The notes beneath the pieces were generated by a model. It was not told the DNA's origin. It saw nothing but the letters and a program-made list of their open reading frames with translations, and did no database searches. Made by a program: the position numbers and the translations under genes. This document shows, piece by piece, positions 9,229 to 17,008 of a stretch of 46,045 nucleotides of DNA. Numbering within the stretch: the first letter of the stretch is position 1; every line of letters starts with the position of its first letter. The DNA is from [Clostridium] polysaccharolyticum (lineage in GTDB: Bacteria; Bacillota; Clostridia; Lachnospirales; Lachnospiraceae): contig NZ_FOHN01000023.1 in assembly GCF_900111595.1 (NCBI RefSeq), forward strand, positions 1 to 46,045, in the 5' to 3' direction.

Positions 9229-9533
9229 ACTCCTGCTCCTCCATTATCTTATGATTATAATTTCTTCCTTCTGTACTTGACCATGTTTATGGACAGCATC
9301 TCTATTTAAATTATAAGATAATTCGTAAAAAGATAATACCATTAATTTTATCACAAAAACACTCTAATTATCCTAGTAAATATGGGGGGAAATTATATAT
9401 GTTTTTGATTCATTCCAAAACAGTGTCCCCATTCCTCAAATTTTAACAACTCTAGCTATACAGAAGAATTTCCCATACGTAATAAACGGGCAAAAAGTGT
9501 AATGCTTTTTCCCCGTAGCCATCTATTTCATTT
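9229..9533. other. Intergenic region upstream of the xyloside operon
   Basis: About 300 bp with no gene. It must hold the promoter of the operon. A TATAAT lies on the minus strand at 9310-9315, but I see no convincing -35 at the right distance. I see no CcpA cre site. The SseB-like gene's terminator occupies its right end. Confidence 0.5.
9480..9518 (-). terminator. Terminator of the SseB-like gene
   Basis: Arms at 9486-9497 and 9505-9516 pair as ACGGG-x-AAAAAG / CTTTTT-x-CCCGT with one mismatch, followed on the minus strand by TTTATT. Confidence 0.65.
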
Positions 9534-10217
9534 TTAAATTTCCTCTGGACCAAATACCGTTGCAAATCCCTGCTCCGCTTCTATCATTAACCCATAATTT
9601 TTTCGAAACATATTACCTAATTCTTTAAAGGTATATCCATGTATGTTAAAATTCCTTACATTATATTTTTCAGCCCGCTCTTTGGTAGTATAAAGTTTTA
9701 CTGCCTGATACTCTTCTCCCTTTACCAATACAATATCCATATGAAAAATATCTTCATCCTGAGTAGCGGCTGTTGGCATTTCACCTAACATATAAAACAT
9801 TCTGTTCTGCAATAGCTGGCAAACTCTCTTTTTCGTAATCTGCTTCACTTTTAAAGCCTGAAACAGATGTATCAGATCTGCAGTCTCTTCAAGGGTTGAC
9901 AGTTCTTCTTTCGTCAGGTATACCTCTCCTTCTTCAAATCCATGTATTCGCATTCCCTTACATTCATTCTTACATACAATGCGTATGGCTACCACCATGG
10001 GAATTTCACTGTAAAGAAGCTTCTGTTCTCCCGGTATCTCATGAATGCATTTTGCAAAACTATCTGCTGATAAACAGATTTCTAAATCCCCATCTATAAA
10101 ATACTCTTCTTTACTAGGCATTAACACCATCACTGGATTGTTCCAGTGTTCTATTAATTCCAGCTTATCTAAAACCATAACAGCCCCGTCTTTTTCTAGC
10201 TTTTCAAAGTCTCCCAT
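9534..10217 (-). CDS. Hypothetical protein, possibly SseB-like
   Basis: A 227-residue soluble protein. The C-terminal stretch (VKLYTTKERAEKYN followed by FKELGNMFRKNYGLMIEAEQ) resembles the SseB-type domain, where a short strand, a helix and a final hydrophobic loop are conserved; the N-terminal LEKDGAVMVLDK would also fit. The match is weak and no catalytic motif is visible. I take the ATG at 10217 because GAGAGG stands 8 bases upstream; an ATG at 10259 with a weaker AAGG is the alternative. It is transcribed divergently from the response regulator gene and ends in its own terminator. Function unknown. Confidence 0.5.
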   Translation of the reverse strand: MGDFEKLEKDGAVMVLDKLELIEHWNNPVMVLMPSKEEYFIDGDLEICLSADSFAKCIHEIPGEQKLLYSEIPMVVAIRIVCKNECKGMRIHGFEEGEVYLTKEELSTLEETADLIHLFQALKVKQITKKRVCQLLQNRMFYMLGEMPTAATQDEDIFHMDIVLVKGEEYQAVKLYTTKERAEKYNVRNFNIHGYTFKELGNMFRKNYGLMIEAEQGFATVFGPEEI

Positions 10218-10308
10218 GTCAACTACCTCTCTTTTATCAATATGGTCTAATTCTAACATATTTGCCTTAAAAAACAAAGGAAAATGACTGAACTATGTTT
10301 CCCTTTAT

Positions 10309-10337
10309 TTGACACGTTTCTTCCTAGGAGGTATAAT
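10309..10337 (+). promoter_or_regulatory. Consensus sigma-A promoter of the response regulator gene
   Basis: TTGACA (10309-10314), a 17-base spacer and TATAAT (10332-10337) match the consensus perfectly. It lies 65 bases before the ATG at 10403. A small GGCCA/TGGCC hairpin sits in the leader near 10353. Confidence 0.85.
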
Positions 10338-10402
10338 TTTGATAAGTTTTTTAGGCCAAAATAGTGGCCGTTCAGATTCATTCTATAAAGGCGGAGGATA
10401 CT

Positions 10403-11965
10403 ATGTATACGATATTAATAGCCGATGATGAATCCATTATTCGTCAAGGATTAAAATACATTATTGACTGGAACAGTTTCGGATTTTCTATTATGGGAGA
10501 AGCCTCTAATGGTGCAGAAGCTCTTAATGAAATTTTATCAAAATCACCGGATTTAGTACTGCTTGACATTCGCATGCCTAAATTATCTGGCCTGGAGGTT
10601 GTCTGCGAAGCTAGAAAACAGGGCTATCAAGGTAAAGTAATTATCTTAAGTGGTTTTTCCGATTTTAATTATGCAAAAGAAGCGATTGCATATGGTGTTC
10701 AGTATTATTTAACGAAACCTATTGAAGAAGAAGAACTAGAGTCCATTGTAAGTGAAATGGCAAAGCAGTTAGAATCTGAGCAGCGCCAGAAAGAAATTAT
10801 GGAAAACTATCTGGAAAAGGCAAAAGAAAACATTTTAAAAGACCTGTTCCATCGAAGTTTCAAGGAAACCAATTACAATTTAACGGATCTTAATATGACT
10901 GCCCATATCTATCAGGTACTTATTTATGAAAAATACAGTCACAGTCAGGATGCTGTTTCCTACAGTTTTTCTGATTTGCTTCGAGTCACCAATAAAAACA
11001 ATAACTCTTTTGATTTCATAGATTTAGAAGAAAAACAGATTATCTTGTTAAAAGGTGATTATGCTATTTTACGTTTTCAGGATTTTTTATCCAGATACCA
11101 TCAGGTACTAAAACCTCAAGAAGGTTCTCCTTTGGACAGTATCTTTATTGCCTATGGACGAAGTGTATCGGAACTTACAGATATTTATCTTTCCTACGAA
11201 GATGCCTGCCATCTTATGGAACGACGTTTCTTTTGCGAACACAAACAGCATACTTTAGGATATGAAGAACTGTTAGACTTGCCTAATGGACAATTTGAAT
11301 TAAGTGAAAAACTATTACAGGAGTACAGCGATAAGCTTGTAAATTACATTCAGGCATTCCATAAACATCAGGTAAATGAAGTGTTATCCACCTTGTTTAA
11401 AAAATTATACCGTTCCAATAATACTCCTTTGAGAATTAAACAGTTTATGATCGATCTTTATTTAATGGTAAAAGAAAAAGTGTATCATCTGTATAATAAG
11501 TCTGATATTCCTTTTCTTCCTAATGGTACGATCATTGAAGAATTTAATAAAAAATATTACTTATATGAAATTATAGATTTGTTCCAGGCACAGTGCGAAA
11601 TGATTATCCGTTCTATTGGAGATACTTCTCATGAAAATATTATTGATAATATCATCCACTATATAAAGCACAATTATATGAATAATATGAAGCTAGAAAC
11701 CATTGCCCCTTTGTTTGGCTATAACAGTTCCTATCTTGGAAAAATTTTTAACAAGAAAATGGGCATGAATTTTAACTCTTATGTAGACAGTATCCGCATT
11801 GAAAAATCCAAAGAACTTCTAGAACATGAAACCTTAAAAGTTTATGAAGTTGCAGCTCGGGTTGGTTATCAGAATGTGGATTATTTCCATATGAAATTTA
11901 AGAAATATATGAATATGAGTCCTGCTGAATATAGGAAAAAAGCAAGGAATTTTTCCAATACATAG
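10403..11965 (+). CDS. YesN-type response regulator with AraC DNA-binding domain
   Basis: A 520-residue two-component response regulator. The receiver domain (1-120) has the acidic pocket IADDES, phospho-acceptor D55 in LLDIRMP, and K105 in YLTKP. The middle 125-400 is the poorly conserved linker typical of YesN proteins. The last 100 residues are an AraC-type double helix-turn-helix (KLETIAPLFGYNSSYLGKIF, then VAARVGYQNVDYFHMKFKKY). Such regulators usually control a neighbouring sugar uptake operon with a YesM-type kinase, but no kinase is adjacent. The ATG at 10403 has GCGGAGGA upstream; the longer frame from 10364 has none. Flanking genes make the xyloside operon and the LplA/YesL pair the likely targets. 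Confidence 0.88.
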   Translation: MYTILIADDESIIRQGLKYIIDWNSFGFSIMGEASNGAEALNEILSKSPDLVLLDIRMPKLSGLEVVCEARKQGYQGKVIILSGFSDFNYAKEAIAYGVQYYLTKPIEEEELESIVSEMAKQLESEQRQKEIMENYLEKAKENILKDLFHRSFKETNYNLTDLNMTAHIYQVLIYEKYSHSQDAVSYSFSDLLRVTNKNNNSFDFIDLEEKQIILLKGDYAILRFQDFLSRYHQVLKPQEGSPLDSIFIAYGRSVSELTDIYLSYEDACHLMERRFFCEHKQHTLGYEELLDLPNGQFELSEKLLQEYSDKLVNYIQAFHKHQVNEVLSTLFKKLYRSNNTPLRIKQFMIDLYLMVKEKVYHLYNKSDIPFLPNGTIIEEFNKKYYLYEIIDLFQAQCEMIIRSIGDTSHENIIDNIIHYIKHNYMNNMKLETIAPLFGYNSSYLGKIFNKKMGMNFNSYVDSIRIEKSKELLEHETLKVYEVAARVGYQNVDYFHMKFKKYMNMSPAEYRKKARNFSNT

Positions 11966-12066
11966 TATATATTTAAAATAAAGTGCCTTCCACGTTCTCA
12001 GCTCCCTTGCTTCACTTTTGAAGAAGAAGGACTCTTTGTTAATGTAACGTTGGCTGTAATACTAAA

Positions 12067-12111
12067 GGGATGTGGTCGAATGAATTTTCCTTTTCCATTC
12101 GTACACATCCC
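12067..12111 (-). terminator. Hairpin between the response regulator and yesL-like genes
   Basis: Sixteen-base arms (12067-12082 and 12096-12111) pair with two central mismatches (GGGATGTG..CGAATG / CATTCG..CACATCCC). On the minus strand it is followed only by TTT, on the plus strand by no T run close by, so it is a weak terminator for the yesL-like gene or shared by both convergent genes. Confidence 0.45.
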
Positions 12112-12133
12112 ACACTGTCCTCTCAAGTCTTTT

Positions 12134-12748
12134 TTATTCCTGGCTTTTCTCTATCTTTTCAAAAATTTCCCTGCAGAAAAATCCGTAGGTGTATAACATA
12201 CAGCCTGGCCCAATCAGTATCATAAAAATCAGCATAACTGCATTAAAACTTAAAATTATATAAATTAATGCTAGACTAAATAGCATCGCTATGGTTCTTC
12301 CCAAATGGTGGAACGTGATTTTTATAGAATTGAGAATTGTATTTTTAATAGAATTCTGGTAACGTGCAATCAAGGCAAATGCATATCCAAAACATATAAT
12401 AAACAGCATTCCCAATGCAAATGTCATAAAAATAGTCAAATAACTTGGATTTCCTGAGACTTTTAAAATCTGTGTATCCAGATAAAACGCATATCCTACA
12501 AGCATCATTAAAATCCAGATAATCGTTCCCTGTTTTAAATTATTCTTAAATTCTTTCAAAAACTGCCTGCCAATATAGCTTTCTTCATTCTTTGCCATTT
12601 TCATCGTTACTGCACAGGCTGCCGCTGTTGAAGCTCCAATTGTTACAACAGGCAGACTGCATACAATCCATAAAAAATTCAATTCCAGCAGCTCCATAAG
12701 CTGCATCATAAACTTGTAAAATCCTCCATCTGTACGAAATAATTTCAA
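12134..12748 (-). CDS. YesL-like DUF624 membrane protein
   Basis: A 204-residue membrane protein with about five hydrophobic segments (NFLWIVCSLPVVTIG near 25-40, IIWILMMLVGYAFYL, IFMTFALGMLFIICFGYAF, IAMLFSLALIYIIL, AVMLIFMILIGPGCML). The pattern, including LPVVTIGASTAA, is that of DUF624/YesL, a family found beside LplABC-type sugar transporters, with unknown function. I choose a TTG start at 12748: AGGAGG stands 7 bases upstream and the TTG overlaps the stop of the binding-protein gene (TTGA), a classic translational coupling. A longer ATG frame at 12775 would place this ribosome site inside the gene. Expression is thus tied to the lipoprotein. Confidence 0.75.
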   Translation of the reverse strand: MKLFRTDGGFYKFMMQLMELLELNFLWIVCSLPVVTIGASTAAACAVTMKMAKNEESYIGRQFLKEFKNNLKQGTIIWILMMLVGYAFYLDTQILKVSGNPSYLTIFMTFALGMLFIICFGYAFALIARYQNSIKNTILNSIKITFHHLGRTIAMLFSLALIYIILSFNAVMLIFMILIGPGCMLYTYGFFCREIFEKIEKSQE

Positions 12749-14403
12749 CCTGTTTCCTCCTTCTGTTTCTGCCATAGTTTCACTTGTGCTTGCACAATTT
12801 CTGTAAGCTGTGCCTCCACTTTTTCCCTGCCCGCTTCTTTTAGGCTTTTTTGAAGCCAGTTCCAGTTTGCATCAAATAGTTCTGGTTTACAGACAACGCA
12901 CTGAATTAATCCTTTCCATGCAATCTCATCTAGTTTCTTCTCAATTCGGGTTGCTTCTACTGGAAAAACCTGCGCCCACAATGGAGAATATTCTATCTTT
13001 GGCAATGTATCCGCCTGTGGAAATATATCTGTCAGCATATGCACATTCCAGTTCTCCAGAGCTTTTTTTTCAGCAATATTATATTCCTTAATAATAGATT
13101 CTTCTGTTGTGACTGAAAAAGAGTTTCCCTTTTCATCTACTTTTTGGGAACCGTAACATGGAAATGGATAGTTATGTTTTCCTACTCCTGTTTCTTCTGC
13201 ATAATTAGGATCTTCCTCAGAGCGCTTAACCTCTGCTTCAGAACGATAACGTTTTCCTGCTTTATCATAATAATAATTAACTCCCTCAATTCCCCAGTTT
13301 ACTAGAATCTGTGCTTCGTCAGTACATAACCAGTCCAGAAACTGTACGGCTCTAACAGGATCTTTACAGCTTTTCGTAATTCCAATTCCCCAGCCTGTTG
13401 CAATGCCCTGTTCCTGTAATGCTGTACATTTCATATCTTTATTCATAGTAATAGGAAGTCCTGCATATGTGCGGTCATATTTTCCTTCTGCACATAATGC
13501 CTGTTCTGCTTCTAGGTAATCCCAAGATGCATCCATAATAGCTAATACTCTGCCAGATGCTAACTTTTCAAGATAATCTGCATAAGTCTGAGTTGCAAAT
13601 TCCGGGTCTAGGATTCCTTCTGCATACATTCTATTTAACCATGCATAATACTCTTTTTGTCCTTTTACCGCATGTTTATAGTGAACCTTATATTTGTCAT
13701 CTACAATCCATTGCCCATTGTCTGGCGAACCATTGGCTATGTATCCTGCCGGATTGGAAAGTGTGGGATACCAGTGCCAGTCCGAACAGCATATGCTAAT
13801 TCCTATCGTCTTTTTTCCCTCTATGGAAGGATTGTGCGATATGTATTTTTTTATCATTTTTTCATACTGATCTAATGTCCTAGGAATTTTATAATCATTT
13901 GCCAAAATCACTGCCCACTGAAGCTGTGCACTTCCTGATGTCTCAAGAACCTTATTTTGTATCTTGGTACAGCTTAACTGATATATAGACTTATCTTCCT
14001 GACTGTAACGCAGTTTTTCATATTCCTCCCCATAAAACTGTTTTATATGTGGGCCATACTGGTCAATTAAATCACTTAAATCAAGAAGGCTTCCATTATC
14101 AATCAAAGCACCTGCATCTCCTTTGGCAAATATTAAATCCGGATATTCTCCCGTAGCAATCATAAGAGCTATTCTTTCATCACTTCCATTAATAGGATAA
14201 TCTGTCTCTAATGTAACCCCCGTAGCTTTCGTAATTGCCTCAGCCACTGGATCTGTCCAAGGATCTTCTTTCCCATCTGCATTATAAAATACAAATGTAA
14301 TAGGCTTTCTGCCTGCCTTGTCTGTTTGATGTATTCTGCTGCATCCTGCAAGCATAAGCATGCATAACATACTTATAATTACTCCTGCAATATATCGTTT
14401 CAT
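12745..14403 (-). CDS. Sugar ABC transporter substrate-binding lipoprotein, LplA type
   Basis: A 552-residue extracellular binding protein. Residues 1-20 are a lipoprotein signal (MKRYIAGVIISMLCML) with lipobox LAGC, so Cys20 or so would carry lipid. The mature part has the large LplA/COG1653 pattern: VFYNADGKEDPWTDPVAEAI near the start, DLIFAKGDAGALIDNG, and a C-terminal SLKEAGREKVEAQLTEIVQAQ shared by this group, which binds oligosaccharides for import. No permease genes (LplB/LplC) or ATPase are in the window, so the transporter partners must be elsewhere or lost. The gene overlaps the yesL-like gene by four bases at its 3' end and begins close behind the esterase terminator with a promoter of its own. 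Confidence 0.82.
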   Translation of the reverse strand: MKRYIAGVIISMLCMLMLAGCSRIHQTDKAGRKPITFVFYNADGKEDPWTDPVAEAITKATGVTLETDYPINGSDERIALMIATGEYPDLIFAKGDAGALIDNGSLLDLSDLIDQYGPHIKQFYGEEYEKLRYSQEDKSIYQLSCTKIQNKVLETSGSAQLQWAVILANDYKIPRTLDQYEKMIKKYISHNPSIEGKKTIGISICCSDWHWYPTLSNPAGYIANGSPDNGQWIVDDKYKVHYKHAVKGQKEYYAWLNRMYAEGILDPEFATQTYADYLEKLASGRVLAIMDASWDYLEAEQALCAEGKYDRTYAGLPITMNKDMKCTALQEQGIATGWGIGITKSCKDPVRAVQFLDWLCTDEAQILVNWGIEGVNYYYDKAGKRYRSEAEVKRSEEDPNYAEETGVGKHNYPFPCYGSQKVDEKGNSFSVTTEESIIKEYNIAEKKALENWNVHMLTDIFPQADTLPKIEYSPLWAQVFPVEATRIEKKLDEIAWKGLIQCVVCKPELFDANWNWLQKSLKEAGREKVEAQLTEIVQAQVKLWQKQKEETG

Positions 14404-14426
14404 ATGTATGTTTCCCTCCTCTCTTT

Positions 14427-14455
14427 ATTATAGAGGATACCAAAAAAAATAACAA
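14427..14455 (-). promoter_or_regulatory. Promoter of the binding-protein gene, nested in a terminator
   Basis: TTGTTA (14450-14455), a 17-base spacer made largely of the terminator's T tract, and TATAAT (14427-14432). The -35 box is the last arm of the terminator stem of the upstream esterase gene. The transcript would start about 20 bases before the ATG. Confidence 0.6.
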
Positions 14456-14485
14456 TCCCACTACCTTTGCGATAGCGGGACTGTT
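14441..14485 (-). terminator. Terminator of the esterase gene
   Basis: A 13-bp stem (14451-14463 with 14473-14485, two G-T pairs) and a 9-base loop are followed on the minus strand by A then eight T. It begins three bases after the esterase stop codon. Confidence 0.9.
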
Positions 14486-14487
14486 TC

Positions 14488-15477
14488 TTATTTCTTCTTC
14501 GGCGGCTGTTCTGAAAAATAATTTTCAATTGCATATTTAAATGTATCTAATAAGAACCTGGTTGCTTCTCTGCCTATTTTACTATCCTCTCCAATCTTAT
14601 CAAATCCATGATAACAGCCTTGGTATTCATGGAAAAATGTATCTACCCCAGCTTCCTTTAATCCTTCTATATAAGCAATTGCTTCATCTCTAAAAGGTTC
14701 TAAGCTGCCTATAAATGTACAGGCTGGCGGTAAATTACTATAATCTGTTTCTCTTGCTGGGGCAGCATATTTTGGCACATCGTTTGTCTGGAACATGGAA
14801 CCAAGATAATAACTCCAGCCTTTATAATTCATTTTTGAATTCCACACTGGATAATAATTATTTTGCGATGATTTCGTTATCATCCTGTCGTCAATCATAG
14901 GATACAAAGGGATCTGGAAAGAAATATTGACATTTCCTTTGTCTCTTACATACAATGTAAGTGCTGCTGCCAGCCCCCCGCCTGCGCTTTCTCCTCCTAC
15001 CATTATCTGATTGGAACGAATTCCTAATTTTTCTGTATTGTGTTTCATCCATAGCAATGCTGCATAGCAGTCATCTAATGCTGCTGGATATGGTTCGCTT
15101 ACAGATAAACGATAATCTGGTGCTACGATTACACAGTCAGCTGTTTCTAAGAAATTGCTAATAAATTTCTGATCCATTTCTGGCAATCCAATGGCATAGC
15201 CACCACCATGAATCCATAAAAGGCCCGGTAAATTACCAGTAGCATTTTTCGGCTTATAAATACAGATTCTTAAACGCTTTCCGTCTTTTCTTGTAATCCA
15301 TCGCTGTTCATATATAACATTTTCAATTTTACATTTTCCCTGAAGCATTATACTATCTAACTTATTAAATAATTTAATGGTTCTTGTATTCGTAAAAACA
15401 GCTGGCAACATTTTTCCTAAAATCTTCAATTTTCTAATTTCCGGATCTATTAGCGATTCATCGTATTTCAAACCCAT
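14488..15477 (-). CDS. Alpha/beta-hydrolase esterase, HSL family
   Basis: A 329-residue intracellular esterase of the hormone-sensitive-lipase type. The oxyanion motif HGGGYA is at residues 90-95, nucleophile S164 in GGESAGG, the acid Asp is probably in EPFRDEA and the final His in CYHGFDKI. No signal peptide, so it likely removes acyl groups such as acetate from imported oligosaccharides or small esters. AGGAGG lies only two bases before the ATG at 15477, which is unusually tight, so initiation may be weak or the true start may differ. It has its own promoter and terminator, lying between the CE3 esterase and the binding-protein genes. Confidence 0.8.
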   Translation of the reverse strand: MGLKYDESLIDPEIRKLKILGKMLPAVFTNTRTIKLFNKLDSIMLQGKCKIENVIYEQRWITRKDGKRLRICIYKPKNATGNLPGLLWIHGGGYAIGLPEMDQKFISNFLETADCVIVAPDYRLSVSEPYPAALDDCYAALLWMKHNTEKLGIRSNQIMVGGESAGGGLAAALTLYVRDKGNVNISFQIPLYPMIDDRMITKSSQNNYYPVWNSKMNYKGWSYYLGSMFQTNDVPKYAAPARETDYSNLPPACTFIGSLEPFRDEAIAYIEGLKEAGVDTFFHEYQGCYHGFDKIGEDSKIGREATRFLLDTFKYAIENYFSEQPPKKK

Positions 15478-15551
15478 AACCTCCTCATTCGCAAAACAAT
15501 TTTTCTAGTCCACATTAAAAACACGATTTATGATAACGTTTTTTCCTCTTT

Positions 15552-15580
15552 ATTATAGTATAAAATTAGTTTTGAAGCAA
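15552..15580 (-). promoter_or_regulatory. Promoter of the esterase gene with possible operator
   Basis: TTGCTT (15575-15580), 17-base spacer, TATAAT (15552-15557). Just downstream, near 15529-15542, the minus strand matches 12 of 14 positions of the CcpA cre pattern TGWAANCGNTNWCA, failing at the first two; this is a weak candidate for catabolite control. Confidence 0.6.
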
Positions 15581-15614
15581 AACATATTTCTAGAAGACTA
15601 TGGTGTATTCCATA

Positions 15615-16727
15615 TTATGAAAATGTATAAGAAACATTGTCAATTGTACCCATTCCCTGAAAACCAAATGTTGTATAGCTTTTAGATGCAATTGCATTGT
15701 TCCATGACATAGGAGTAATGATGTAAGAATCTCCTGTTTCTGTAACTTCTACACACCATGCATTGGCAATTTCAAAATCTTTTTTCTTTATTACAAGCTT
15801 CCAGTCACTAACTGTTGCGTTAGAGTTATTCGTAATACTGCCTGAAAATGTGAAACCAGAAGACCAGCTATTCACGGAAGTATCTAATGTCAACTGTCCT
15901 GCTGGTGTTTCACTTACTACTGGTGCTTCACTTACTGCTGGTGCTTCACTTACTGCTGGTGCTTCACTTACTGCTGGCGCTTCACTTACTGCTGGCGCTT
16001 CACTTACTGCTGGCGCTTCACTTACTGCTGGCTGCTTTCCATCTAAAATCTGACTTAATGCAGCATACCATTTATCACACATTTTTATGCTGCCCGCATC
16101 ATTTGGATGCACCCCATCATAAGTATCTGTCATAGCATCAAAACCAGTAAACTGATCTACAACATAAACAGGTGACTGGTTTGTGGTAATCTCTCTTGCC
16201 CATCCATCAATTGCTAATGCAAGTTCTTCTGCACGATATACAAAATCGGAACTAAAGTTTGGAATAAGAGGTGTTACCTTTCCTACTACAATAATCATAT
16301 TTGGATTGTTTTCACGCATTAGCCCTATTAATGTGGTATAAGCTTCTAAAATAGCTTTTGCCCCTTTATCACACCAGCAGTCATTTGTTCCAAACAGCAT
16401 CATTACCATGTCTGGATTAGATGCCTCTAACCAAGATGCTAACTGGCCTGTCTTTGCAAGATCCGTTACAAGCATTCCACTGTGTCCTTCATGATTACCG
16501 TATCTTGTTCCAACTGACTGAACATGATATCCATTTTTATCCAGTTTGTTAAATAACATAGTTCTCCAGAAATCACAGTCCGTTATAGAATCTCCAAGTG
16601 GCATAATTTTTGTAATCTCTGCCGCCTTTACCTGTGCCACTGGTTCTTTCACCTGCACAAATGTACCTACTACTAAAAGCATGCAAAGTATCTGTGCAAA
16701 CAATTTTTTTATTGCTTTCTTTTTCAT
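15615..16727 (-). CDS. Secreted SGNH carbohydrate esterase (CE3-like) with CBM2 module
   Basis: A 370-residue secreted enzyme. Residues 1-36 are a Sec signal peptide (cleavage near VKAAE). The SGNH catalytic domain (about 40-228) has the nucleophile S47 in MPLGDSITD, the EGHSG block at 80-84 typical of CE3 acetylxylan esterases, N115 in FGTND, and D204/H207 in YDGVHP. Next is a linker of six PAVSEA units plus one PVVSET (about 233-276), then a cellulose/xylan-binding CBM2 module (about 278-370) with the aromatic residues W in NSWSSGF, SDWKLV and SWNN. The protein should bind plant cell-wall polymers and deacetylate xylan or xyloglucan. It ends without a clear terminator. Start chosen at 16727 for AAGGAGG. 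Confidence 0.85.
   Translation of the reverse strand: MKKKAIKKLFAQILCMLLVVGTFVQVKEPVAQVKAAEITKIMPLGDSITDCDFWRTMLFNKLDKNGYHVQSVGTRYGNHEGHSGMLVTDLAKTGQLASWLEASNPDMVMMLFGTNDCWCDKGAKAILEAYTTLIGLMRENNPNMIIVVGKVTPLIPNFSSDFVYRAEELALAIDGWAREITTNQSPVYVVDQFTGFDAMTDTYDGVHPNDAGSIKMCDKWYAALSQILDGKQPAVSEAPAVSEAPAVSEAPAVSEAPAVSEAPAVSEAPVVSETPAGQLTLDTSVNSWSSGFTFSGSITNNSNATVSDWKLVIKKKDFEIANAWCVEVTETGDSYIITPMSWNNAIASKSYTTFGFQGMGTIDNVSYTFS
15900..16030 (-). repeat. 18-bp tandem repeats encoding the PAVSEA linker
   Basis: Seven consecutive 18-bp units, the later ones nearly identical at base level, code for the Pro/Ala/Val/Ser/Glu linker. Exact base identity suggests recent expansion by slippage, so copy number probably varies between strains. 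Confidence 0.85.
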
Positions 16728-16771
16728 ATCATTTTCCTCCTTAAAATTTATTCGCGAGTCACTACAATCTC

Positions 16772-16800
16772 ATAGTAAATGATTTTTTTCTAGTAAACAA
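16772..16800 (-). promoter_or_regulatory. Candidate promoter of the CE3 esterase gene
   Basis: TTGTTT (16795-16800), 17-base spacer, TACTAT (16772-16777), about 45 bases before the ATG at 16727. The rest of the divergent gap to 17008 must also hold the htrA promoter, for which I see no convincing pair of boxes. Confidence 0.5.
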
Positions 16801-17008
16801 TGATCCTTGTAAAAGATGTAGGAATTTAGTAAATATTCTGTACATTTATTGAGCCTTTCTCTTCACTGTTTGGTCATATTTTTTACACAAAGCAATCACA
16901 AATGCTACAAAATCCCTTCACAAATTTTCATTACTATATAACTATCAAAAACAAATAATTAAGAAACATGTTGGATATAAAATGATTTATATGAAGGAGA
17001 GATTATGT

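Noticed and set aside
12067-12111. LexA box in the hairpin between convergent genes (CGAATG/CATTCG)
   Set aside because: The core is GAATG rather than GAAC with the wrong spacing, and it forms a stem at gene ends, which suits termination.
15900-16030. CRISPR-like short repeats
   Set aside because: The 18-bp units are directly adjacent without spacers and are in frame within a protein linker.
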